Shown in pieces: positions 40,141 through 47,895 of a DNA stretch of 64,000 bases. A model generated the notes under the pieces. That model saw nothing but the letters and a program-made list of their open reading frames with translations. It made no database searches and had not been told where the DNA came from. Numbering within the stretch: position 1 is the stretch's first letter; each line of letters opens with the position of its first letter. A program made the position numbers and the translations under genes. The stretch comes from Posidoniimonas polymericola (GTDB taxonomy: Bacteria; Planctomycetota; Planctomycetia; Pirellulales; Lacipirellulaceae). The stretch covers positions 1 through 64,000 of the forward strand of contig NZ_SJPO01000012.1 in the NCBI RefSeq assembly GCF_007859935.1, written 5' to 3'.

Positions 40141-40345
40141 GAGTTAGTGCAGGACAGGTAGGGAAAACGGCGCCTGACTCGGTGGGACTGCGCACGGTCA
40201 GCGAGTAAAACCGAACTCAGAGGAGAAGGGCGACGCCATGCGTTCACCGACATGAGCAACTACGACCCCAACGGGCCACCATGCCAGTTCCGCGCCTGAT
40301 TCCCCCCTCCCAGGCCGGAAAACAGTCGAGACCGTATGAAGGGCG

Positions 40346-40373
40346 ATTATAGTTGCAGAAATCACATTGTCGA
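40346..40373 (-). promoter_or_regulatory. Sigma-70-type promoter for the EPS operon
   Basis: On the minus strand, TCGACA (40373-40368), a 16-nt spacer and a perfect TATAAT (40351-40346). The predicted RNA would have a leader of about 200 nt before the sugar transferase start at 40140. This is one of the best promoter matches in the window. Confidence 0.6.
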
Positions 40374-40400
40374 TTTTCCGTGCGATCGATTCCCCAAAAA

Positions 40401-40410
40401 TGCTATACAT
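40401..40410 (+). promoter_or_regulatory. Possible extended -10 element upstream of the GGDEF gene
   Basis: TGCTATACAT reads as an extended -10 (TGn-TATACT-like) about 50 bp before the GGDEF ATG. No strong -35 is visible at 17 bp upstream (TGCGAT). It lies in the AT-rich part of the divergent region. Confidence 0.35.
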
Positions 40411-40459
40411 TGCATAGAGATAACTCCCCAGCTGCTCCCCTCTTCCCGCCCCGCCCACC

Positions 40460-41263
40460 ATGGAATACCCGCAACGGGACTCCGCCGACGCTCCACCGCA
40501 GGCACTTCGCGAGATAGCCACCTGGGAGGCCTGGCGCTACGCGACCGACGCGGTCGCGATTCTGGCGCAAAGCGATGGCACGGCGTTGCTTAAGAACGCC
40601 GCGTTCGATCGGCTGTGGGCCGCTATCGACGCCGAGCCGGAGTCGATAGCCGAGCGATTCGGCGCCGAACTGCAGGCCGCCGGCACGGACACAATGGTGT
40701 GGTTGTCGGTGACGGTCGCAGCAGGCCAGACGGTCCGCGTCGGCATGCTTCGGCTTCCCGGCAGCTCATCGGCTGTGCTTGTCACGATCCCCAGCTGTTC
40801 GGTTTCTCCCCCAGACGCCGTCACCGGGCTGGCCGACCGTCGGCAGTTGGAGGACGACCTCAAGCGTCGTTTCCGCTCCGGCCGCCCCTTCGCCCTGGCC
40901 TTTGTGGACCTCGATGGCTTCAAACAGGTAAACGACGACCTGGGGCACGTCGCCGGCGACCTCGCGCTGCGTGAAATTGCCCAACGGATGCGGGCCCTGC
41001 TACGCGAGCACGACACCGTCAGCCGCTACGGCGGCGACGAGTTCGTCGTGCTGCTGGACGGCACGTTCGATTTGATTGCCCTGAGCCAGATCGGCGAGCG
41101 GCTCAGGAACGCGGCGGCCACGCCGCTAGATTCGGTCAACGGCGCGTCTCAACTCTCGGCCAGCATCGGCTGGGCTACCTCGGACGAGAACTTCCCCACC
41201 CCGGCCGAGATGGTCTCCGCCGCCGACCAGCGGATGTACGACAGCAAACGCCAGAGCTGCTAG
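40460..41263 (+). CDS. Diguanylate cyclase (GGDEF domain)
   Basis: 267 residues from ATG 40460. A PAS-like N-terminal region (about 25-110) precedes a full GGDEF domain (about 118-264). The active-site motif YGGDEF is intact at 190-195 and a product-inhibition I-site RxxD (REHD, 182-185) lies the canonical five residues upstream. The metal-site region FVDLDGFKQVND is present. Predicted to make cyclic di-GMP from two GTP. No membrane segment is seen. It is divergent from the EPS operon. Confidence 0.9.
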   Translation: MEYPQRDSADAPPQALREIATWEAWRYATDAVAILAQSDGTALLKNAAFDRLWAAIDAEPESIAERFGAELQAAGTDTMVWLSVTVAAGQTVRVGMLRLPGSSSAVLVTIPSCSVSPPDAVTGLADRRQLEDDLKRRFRSGRPFALAFVDLDGFKQVNDDLGHVAGDLALREIAQRMRALLREHDTVSRYGGDEFVVLLDGTFDLIALSQIGERLRNAAATPLDSVNGASQLSASIGWATSDENFPTPAEMVSAADQRMYDSKRQSC

Positions 41264-41410
41264 CACGCCGGCGTCCGCTCGCTGTTTTTCTTGTTCCCGC
41301 TGCCGCGACCCCGAGATTGGCATCGCCAGCATGTCGGTGATCGCGCAGAATAGGCGCTCCCGTGAAGGACCCACTCCCGCTCCTAGCAATGATGCCGAGG
41401 ACCGTTGATC

Positions 41411-44400
41411 ATGAGGATCACCCGTCTGCAGCTGGACGACCGCGCCCACGAGCCGCTGCTCGAGGCCGCCAGCGTTTCTGACTCTCTCAATATTGTTCCG
41501 CTCACCGACGACAACCACGGCGGAGCGATTCTGGACCTGTTGCAGGTCGTCCTCTACGGCCACGGCGGCTTGGCCCGCAAGCCCAAGTTCGACGGCGCGT
41601 TCGGCGAGGTCGACCTGACCGCCGACGCCGGCCGCTTCCGGTTGCGTCGCCGCCACCAGGCCGACGACACCGAGCGTCTGACGGTCGCCCGGCTGGACGG
41701 CGGCCCGACCCCGCCCCGCGCGATCGAACAACTCCTCTCGCAGCTGCCGGTCGGCGTGGTCGAACGCGTCTTCCACGCCAACGGCCGCCGCGGCGACCAG
41801 CTCAGCGAGCTGCTCAGCGAGGAGGTCGCCGAGGTATTCCTGGACCTCGACCGCGGACGCCCGGCCCCGTCGACCCAGTCGACCAACGCCCTTGCCACAG
41901 GCCGAGCGGACCGCGTCGCTCAGCTGCGCCGCCGCGACGAATTGGCGCTCGCCATCGAGGACCTGCTCGGCAGCCGGCGGCTCCGCAGCACCGAGGTCGA
42001 GACCGAGCTGCACGAGCTCGAAGCCGAAGCCCAGCATTTGCTCGAACGCCGCGAGTCGGTCGACCGCCGCCGCATGTCGGTCGAGGGCGAGCTCTCTGCC
42101 CTTGAGACCCGCCTCCGCTACCTGGCGATCTCCGAGACCGTCCAGCGCGAACAGAACCAGACCGACCCCGAGTCGACCGGCCATCAGCTCGACGAGCTCG
42201 AGGGCCAGATCGACCGCTGGCGCCAGACCCTGGCCGAGCTCGAGCTGCGTGAATCGCACGTCCGCTCCGAGTTGGCCGCCATCCACCCGGACGACGCGTC
42301 GCCGTCGATCGTGCTGTCGGACCAGCGCGCCGGGCTTGCGGTCGCCCAGCGTCTGATGCACGACCTCGAGGGCGAGGTCGCCCGACTGGCCCGCGCCGCC
42401 GACTCTCAGGCGTGCGTCTGCCGTGACGCCCACCCACGGATCAACCCGCTGCTGGAAACCCTCGCCAAGCAGATCGACCGCCTGACCGATCTCACCGCTC
42501 AGCAGCAGCTCGCGTTCCGCGCCCAGCAGCTGAAGACCGAATCGGAACACCTGGCCCGCAGCCAGATGGACCTGCAGCGTCAGCTCGACCACCTGCTCAC
42601 CCGCCGCCAGGAGCTGTACCGCGCCAGCCGCCTGAAGCGGACCGACGGGCTCGACGTCGTGCCGGCCGAGGGCTGCTGCCCCCGCACCCGCACCGAGCTC
42701 GAAGCCGAACTCTCCTCGGTCCAGGCCGAGCTGAACTCGCTGAACGAGTCACTGGAACGCGTCTCGCGCAAACGACGCGAGCTCGACGAGCAGCGCGGGC
42801 GGCTGCTCTCGGGCAGCCAACTCGAGTCACTGCAGCGAGAGCTGGCCGAAGTCGAGCGTCAGCTTACGTTCACCGAATCACCCCAGCCGACCGCCGCCCC
42901 GGCCGCCAACCGCTGGCGGGCGTCCGAGCTGTTCGCCCGGCTGACCGACGGCAAGTGGGTCGGCCTGCGGCTGGTGCTCAACGGCCGTGAGTTGGCCGCC
43001 ACCGACCACCGCGGCCAGCAGTGCCTCGCCCGTGAGCTCGACGCCTCCGAGCGTCGGCTCGCGTCGCTGGCCCTGCGGCTGTCGATGGTCTGGACCGCCG
43101 GCCAGCGCGGCGTCCGACTGCCGCTGATCCTCGACGAGCCGTTCGCCGGCCTGACCCGCGACCAGATCGCCTCGCTCGCCACGACGCTTGAGGACTACGC
43201 CCGGGCCGGCCGCCAGCTGTTTGTAGGCACGGCCGAACAGGACGCGTTGTCGCGGTTCACGTCGCTCGGCGTGCACTGGCTCAGCTACGCCGCCCCGGCC
43301 CGCCGGGAGTACGTCGTGGAGCAGGCTCCGGCCCCCGCCCCGCGCGCCGTCACGCCCGACCTGCCGCTGCAGCGGGTCACCACGACCAAGCGGGTCGAGT
43401 CGACGGAGTACCTCCTCTCGCCCGAGGACAACATCGAGCGTTTCCCGGTCCCGATCCGCAACCGCGAGACCGTGTTCCTGCGGTCCCGCATCCGCACCAT
43501 CGCCGACCTGCTCGGCGCCGACCCCAGCGCCGTGGCCGAGGAGCTCGACCGCGACGACGTCACCGCTGAGCTGGTCGCCCTGTGGCAGACGCACCTCGGG
43601 TTTGTCTGCTTCGTGCCGCACCTCTCGTTCGACGACGCCGTCGTGCTGACGGGCGCCGGCTACTACTGCCCCGACGACCTGGCCGACGCCGACGACACCG
43701 ACCTGCACGAGCGGGCGAGCGCCTACCTGGCGAGCGACCGCGGCCAACGCCTGACCGACCGCGGCTACCGCTTCGACAGCGAGCGGGCCGGCCGCTGGAC
43801 CTCCGACGCCCGCCGCGGCCGCGACCGCTGGCGGAACTCCTCGGCCTGGTCGGGTTGGCAACGCCACCGCGGCGAACGCCGCCAACGCACCAGCCGCAAC
43901 GGCTGGTACGAACGCAACGGCTCGCGCCGCAACGGAACCGACGGCTCGCACCTCCGGCTGCGGACCGACAGCTCGCACGACCAATCCCCCAGCCTATCGT
44001 CCCGCCGCAACGGATCGTCGAGCAGCAGCGAGAGCTCCTCGACGCGCACCAACGGCAGCTCCAGCCGCAACGGTTCGAGCAAGTCGACGACCAAGCAGCT
44101 CAAGTTCTACCTCGAAACCTCCAGCCCAATCGTCGACGCCCCGTCGATCGGCCCGAAGACCGCCACCAAGCTCGAGAAGGCCGGCGTCCGCACGGTCGCC
44201 GACCTGATCGCCGCCGACCCGGAGCTGCTGGCCGAGAAGCTCGACTCCAGCCGCATCGACGCGGAAACGCTCGTCGCCTGGCAGCACCAGGCGCAGCTCG
44301 TCTGCCGCATCCCCCAGCTCCGCGGGCACGACGCCCAGATCCTAGTCGAGTGCGGCTTCACCCGCCCCGAAGAGGTGGCGTCGATGAAGCCGGCCGAGCT

Positions 44401-44536
44401 GTTCGGGTTTGTCGAGCCGTTCTGCGGCACCGCCGAGGCCGAGCGGATCATCCGCGGCGGCAAGGCGCCCGACCTGGCCGAAGTGACCGACTGGATCAAC
44501 TGGTCGCGTCAGTGCCGCGTGCTGGGCGCTGCTTAG
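41411..44536 (+). CDS. SMC/YhaN-like coiled-coil ATPase homologue lacking a P-loop, with DUF4332 modules
   Basis: 1041 residues from ATG 41411. Residues about 26-50 (LNIVPLTDDNHGGAILDLLQ) occupy the P-loop position of the YhaN/AAA_27 group but lack GKS/T. A long coiled coil spans about 160-490. A signature-like LDASERRLASLALRL (about 544-558) and an intact Walker B LPLILDEPFAGL (about 571-582) follow. A helix-hairpin-helix-like module occurs at about 680-790, a Ser/Arg/Asn-rich linker at about 800-895, and a C-terminal DUF4332 module (IGPKTATKLEKAG) at about 900-1035. Possibly a non-hydrolysing DNA-associated protein. Confidence 0.8.
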   Translation: MRITRLQLDDRAHEPLLEAASVSDSLNIVPLTDDNHGGAILDLLQVVLYGHGGLARKPKFDGAFGEVDLTADAGRFRLRRRHQADDTERLTVARLDGGPTPPRAIEQLLSQLPVGVVERVFHANGRRGDQLSELLSEEVAEVFLDLDRGRPAPSTQSTNALATGRADRVAQLRRRDELALAIEDLLGSRRLRSTEVETELHELEAEAQHLLERRESVDRRRMSVEGELSALETRLRYLAISETVQREQNQTDPESTGHQLDELEGQIDRWRQTLAELELRESHVRSELAAIHPDDASPSIVLSDQRAGLAVAQRLMHDLEGEVARLARAADSQACVCRDAHPRINPLLETLAKQIDRLTDLTAQQQLAFRAQQLKTESEHLARSQMDLQRQLDHLLTRRQELYRASRLKRTDGLDVVPAEGCCPRTRTELEAELSSVQAELNSLNESLERVSRKRRELDEQRGRLLSGSQLESLQRELAEVERQLTFTESPQPTAAPAANRWRASELFARLTDGKWVGLRLVLNGRELAATDHRGQQCLARELDASERRLASLALRLSMVWTAGQRGVRLPLILDEPFAGLTRDQIASLATTLEDYARAGRQLFVGTAEQDALSRFTSLGVHWLSYAAPARREYVVEQAPAPAPRAVTPDLPLQRVTTTKRVESTEYLLSPEDNIERFPVPIRNRETVFLRSRIRTIADLLGADPSAVAEELDRDDVTAELVALWQTHLGFVCFVPHLSFDDAVVLTGAGYYCPDDLADADDTDLHERASAYLASDRGQRLTDRGYRFDSERAGRWTSDARRGRDRWRNSSAWSGWQRHRGERRQRTSRNGWYERNGSRRNGTDGSHLRLRTDSSHDQSPSLSSRRNGSSSSSESSSTRTNGSSSRNGSSKSTTKQLKFYLETSSPIVDAPSIGPKTATKLEKAGVRTVADLIAADPELLAEKLDSSRIDAETLVAWQHQAQLVCRIPQLRGHDAQILVECGFTRPEEVASMKPAELFGFVEPFCGTAEAERIIRGGKAPDLAEVTDWINWSRQCRVLGAA

Positions 44537-44969
44537 CCTGACGGTGCGGGGCCGGCCGATGGGTGACTTTTGTCCCTAGCTACCACAACGATTCCTAAGG
44601 TCTAAAGTCGGGGCCCGTTTCTCGCACCGACTGCCGTAACCCTCTATTTCGCAACGCGTTGGGGCGATGGCCATTTCGCCCAACGCCCGACTCTTGTCCG
44701 TTTTTGCACGTTCAGGCGGACAAAAGTCACGGCCAATCGAAACAAGCTGGCTCCCAGCAGGCGTCGCGCAAGAGCGAACCAAACCGGGCAGTCGCAGCTC
44801 TCCTATTGGACCGCGCTTGGGCGGTGATTTCTACAAAGAAATGGCCAGCAAGCCATGTCTTTGGGAACGCTAGTCAGCGTTCATTTCCGGATGTCGCTTG
44901 CCCGGGCCTGCTGAAGACGATCGGGATTGGCGGCGTTAGGAACCCTCGGAGCAATGGACGGAGCCACGC
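44537..44969. other. 433-bp intergenic region with nested inverted repeats
   Basis: No gene was recognised. It holds a pair of perfect 13-bp inverted arms (44562-44574 and 44718-44730) and, between them, a strong hairpin (44656-44686). The part from 44730 to 44969 is unique sequence leading to the Pth2 start and contains its RBS (GGAG at 44960-44963). Confidence 0.6.
44562..44730. repeat. 169-bp element bounded by 13-bp perfect inverted repeats
   Basis: GTGACTTTTGTCC at 44562-44574 is repeated inverted as GGACAAAAGTCAC at 44718-44730. Inside is GCGTTGGGGCGA-7 nt-TTCGCCCAACGC (44656-44686), a stem of about 11 pairs with one bulge. It may be a small non-autonomous mobile element or a structured RNA. 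No target duplication could be assigned. Confidence 0.5.
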
Positions 44970-45365
44970 GTGGAAAACACCCCCACCTGGATCAAGCAGG
45001 TCATCGTGATGCGGCACGACCTGAAGATGCGCCGCGGTAAGCAGATAGCCCAGGGGGCCCACGCGTCGATGTCGTTCCTCTGTCGGCGGCTGCAGGCGGG
45101 CGGCTCGGTGAGCACGCAGGACTTGTCCGAGGCCGAGCGGGCGTGGCTCGAAGGGGCGTTCGCCAAGGTCTGTTGCCGCGTCGACAGTGAAGAGGAGCTG
45201 ATGGAGATCTACGACCGGGCCAGCGAGGCCGGCCTGGAAGTGCACCTCATCACCGACAGCGGCAAGACCGAATTCCACGGACACCCCACCCGCACCTGCC
45301 TGGCGATTGGCCCGGACGACGTCGACAAGATCGACCCGATCACGTCGCACCTGGGGCTGTTGTAG
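44970..45365 (+). CDS. Peptidyl-tRNA hydrolase, Pth2 (archaeal/eukaryotic) type
   Basis: Releases tRNA from prematurely dropped peptidyl-tRNA. 131 residues starting at GTG 44970 with GGAG 6 nt upstream. The Pth2 core is clear: KQVIVMRHDLKMRRGKQIAQ, GAHASM, then SEEELMEIYDRASEAGLEVH and TCLAIGPDDVDKID. Unrelated in fold to bacterial Pth1. Some bacteria carry Pth2 in addition to Pth1, and whether Pth1 exists elsewhere cannot be seen here. Confidence 0.9.
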   Translation: MENTPTWIKQVIVMRHDLKMRRGKQIAQGAHASMSFLCRRLQAGGSVSTQDLSEAERAWLEGAFAKVCCRVDSEEELMEIYDRASEAGLEVHLITDSGKTEFHGHPTRTCLAIGPDDVDKIDPITSHLGLL

Positions 45366-45432
45366 GTCGGCGATCTACCACAAGTGGTGCTGCAGCGGCG
45401 TTGCGAGCAGACTCGAGCTCCCCTGAGAAAAG

Positions 45433-46092
45433 CTAAGGCAAGTTCAGCATCGGTGGCGCAGTGAAATCTAGCGGCGGGAACTCGAGCAGCGGCTTGTAGC
45501 CGGGCAGCGGCCGCGGACCGGGCGGCAGGAACGATTCGAGGAAGTCGTCGGCGTTGGGCATCTCAAGCTCTGGCAGCTTGCTCGGCTTTTAGGGCTTGGC
45601 CTGCTGCAGCTCAGGCGCCTCTGGCGTCGGGATCCTCGGGTCGAGTGGCGAGCGGCCCGGATTGAAACGCTGGAGGTCCCCGGGCTTCCTTCCATTCCAC
45701 CACTTCTTGCTGCCGGGCAGCGGCGATAAGGACCCTCCACCTGAGTCCCTGCCGCCCGGCGTCGTAGCGGGCGGCGTCGGGTAAGGGTGCGGACCAATGG
45801 GGTGGTTGAAATCGGGCAGTAAGCGCCACTCTTTCTGGTAGTTGGGCTGACTCCAATTGGGCGGCTTGACGTTGGGGACGTCCAACGTCAAGCCGCCGAA
45901 CGACGGCGCCTGGCTGCCCAGCGGCGGCACCGACGGCCGCGCGTTCGGCGCTCTTGGCGACATCCACGATGGCTTGCCCACCGACAACGCGTCGCCCTGA
46001 GCAGCAGCCTGGGAGCAGACGCCAAGCGTAACCACACAGGCGGTTATGGATCTGGCGGCGACGAACCGGATTGTCGACGGGGAGTTCAACAT
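45433..46092 (-). pseudogene. Proline-rich secreted protein gene split by an in-frame stop
   Basis: From ATG 46092 the frame encodes a signal peptide (about 1-32, ending CSQAAAQG) and a Pro/Ser/Trp-rich body of 167 residues to TAA at 45591-45589. The same frame then stays open for 51 more codons to TAG at 45435-45433. The tail has the same composition and a near-repeat across the stop (PELQQAKP before, KPSKLPELEMP after). The upstream part alone (45589-46092) may still be expressed. One base change would restore a 219-residue protein. Function unknown. Confidence 0.6.
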
Positions 46093-46281
46093 CGCTTCAC
46101 CCGCGCTCTCGCCGCGGCGCGAGGAAAGGCAGCATGCAACTTCCCGCATCTCAGCCGTGCGGCCTGCCGCTAAGCAAGCCGTATTCCTGTTTTGTCCGCC
46201 GGAACCGTGTGCTGGAGTCAGGCAGCCGGCGGGCTTGGACGGCTACTTCGAACTTGCCGGCCCAGTCGCTACGCTGCTCGC

Positions 46282-47841
46282 ATGAATGAACCCGAGAGCC
46301 TACGCCCGTTCCTCTTCCAGATGGCCGCCGCCCTGATTGGCTGCATCGCCGTGGTGGCCGCCGCCGCGGTATTTTGGCCCGAGGTGGAGCCTTCTTCTCC
46401 GACGCGGCCAATCGAGCAGCAACTCCCCGGCCGGCCGCTCCGTGTCGAGGTGATTGCCGATGACCTGCGGGCGCCGTGGTCGATCGCGTTCCTCGATGAC
46501 GGGCGGGTGCTGTTCACCGAGCGGCCGGGCCGCGTGCGGTTGGTCAATACCGACCTCACGCTGCAGGACGAGCCGGTGCTGGAGGTCGACGACGTGCTGG
46601 CCGACGTCAAGCTCGGGCTGATGGGGATCGCGCTCGACCCGGACTTCGCCGAGTCGCCCTACGTCTACACCGCATGCGGCTACCGTGACGGCGATCAGAA
46701 GCGGGTGCGGATCGCCCGCTACCGCTGGACCGGCGACGCCATGGTTGATCCCGAGACGCTGCTCGAAGGGATCCCCGCTCAGTTCAACCACTCGGGCGGG
46801 CGGCTGCGGTTCGGGCCCGACAAGCTGCTCTATATCACCACTGGCGACGCCGACCACCCGCCCAACGCGCAGGACCTGTCGTCGCTCGGCGGCAAGATCC
46901 TCCGCGTCGCCCGCGACGGCTCGATCCCGGCCGACAATCCCTTCATGGGTCAGGAGGGCGCCCGGCCGGAGATCTACTCGTACGGGCACCGCAACCCTCA
47001 GGGCCTCGACTTCGAGCCGGAGACCAACCGGCTGATCACCAGCGAGCACGGCCCCAACGGCGGCGACGAGATCAACTGGACCGAGCCGGGCGTGAACTAC
47101 GGCTGGCCCGAGGTGTCGCACAACCGCGCGGCCGACGGCATGGAGGCGCCGCTGGTGCAGTTCACCCCATCGATCGCGCCGGCCAGCGCCACCTTCTACG
47201 CCGGCGCCCTCTTCCCCGATCTGGAGGGCGACCTGCTGGTCGGCTGCCTGCGTGGCGAGGCGATGCTCCGCGTCCGGCTGACCGACTCCGGCGAGATGCA
47301 AGAACTCGAGCGTTGGTTCCCGTCGCGCTACGGCCGCGTGCGTGAAGTGCAGGTCGCGCCCGACGGCGCAATCTGGCTGACCACCAGCATGTTCGACCCG
47401 CCCGAGGCCCACGGCGCCGAGGGGTACGACCAGGTGCTGCGGATCACGCCCGCCGGCCCCGACGACGCCAACCGTGACGGCTTGACTGTCATCCGCGACC
47501 AGCCGGCCATGCTGCCGGCCGAGATGGGCCTCGGCAGCACGCCCGACGAACGGTACGCGGTGCTTTGCGCCAGCTGCCACGGCGCCGAGATGCAGGGCGC
47601 TCTGCACCCGCGGCTGCTCGGCGTGGCGTGGACGCAGGCGCGGACCGAGCAGGAGCTGTTCGACGTGATCGCCGGCGGCATCCCCTACCGCGGCATGCCG
47701 GGCTCGCGGCCGTTGATCCACGAGGACGGCTGTCGTGAACTAGCCGCCTGGTTGTGGCAGAAGCACGAAGCCAGTCTGCCGGGCGCCAGCCTTCCGGCGG
47801 CGACGCAGCCAGCGAACGGCACTCAGCAGAAAGAAAAATAG
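46282..47841 (+). CDS. PQQ-dependent sugar dehydrogenase with C-terminal cytochrome c
   Basis: 519 residues from ATG 46282. One N-terminal membrane segment (about 14-34) anchors a six-bladed glucose/sorbosone dehydrogenase domain (about 60-400). Motifs include APWSIAFLDDGRVLFTERPG, QFNHSGGRLRFGPDKLLY, GHRNPQGLDFEP and SEHGPNGGDEIN. A heme domain with CASCH follows (about 430-500) and would pass electrons from sugar oxidation to the respiratory chain. The tail is Ala/Pro/Thr-rich. Confidence 0.9.
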   Translation: MNEPESLRPFLFQMAAALIGCIAVVAAAAVFWPEVEPSSPTRPIEQQLPGRPLRVEVIADDLRAPWSIAFLDDGRVLFTERPGRVRLVNTDLTLQDEPVLEVDDVLADVKLGLMGIALDPDFAESPYVYTACGYRDGDQKRVRIARYRWTGDAMVDPETLLEGIPAQFNHSGGRLRFGPDKLLYITTGDADHPPNAQDLSSLGGKILRVARDGSIPADNPFMGQEGARPEIYSYGHRNPQGLDFEPETNRLITSEHGPNGGDEINWTEPGVNYGWPEVSHNRAADGMEAPLVQFTPSIAPASATFYAGALFPDLEGDLLVGCLRGEAMLRVRLTDSGEMQELERWFPSRYGRVREVQVAPDGAIWLTTSMFDPPEAHGAEGYDQVLRITPAGPDDANRDGLTVIRDQPAMLPAEMGLGSTPDERYAVLCASCHGAEMQGALHPRLLGVAWTQARTEQELFDVIAGGIPYRGMPGSRPLIHEDGCRELAAWLWQKHEASLPGASLPAATQPANGTQQKEK

Positions 47842-47867
47842 CCGCGTCCGGCGGGGCCGGACGCGGC
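47831..47867 (-). terminator. Intrinsic terminator for the large surface-protein gene
   Basis: Stem CCGCGTCCGG-CGGGG-CCGGACGCGG with, on the minus strand, a following TATTTTTCTTTC. It lies 30 bp after the stop at 47896 of the minus-strand gene. It overlaps the 3' end of the convergent dehydrogenase gene and could limit read-through in both directions. Confidence 0.7.
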
Positions 47868-47895
47868 GCAGGGTCGGCTTGGAATCCTGCAGGCC

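Larger units (their letters stand above)
40141..40459. other. Divergent intergenic region between EPS operon and GGDEF gene
   Basis: 319 bp without a gene. Its central part (40340-40430) is AT-rich for this genome and holds promoter-like elements on both strands, given separately. Both outputs concern polysaccharide synthesis or cyclic-di-GMP, so shared control is plausible. Confidence 0.6.

Noticed and set aside
41126..43984. Two long minus-strand frames opposite the SMC-like gene
   Set aside because: Both lie antisense to a gene with coherent domains. Their sequences are low-complexity shadows.
45589..46092. The 167-residue proline-rich frame as a simply complete gene
   Set aside because: Not excluded, but the same-frame 51-codon continuation with matching composition makes a stop-interrupted gene the better description.
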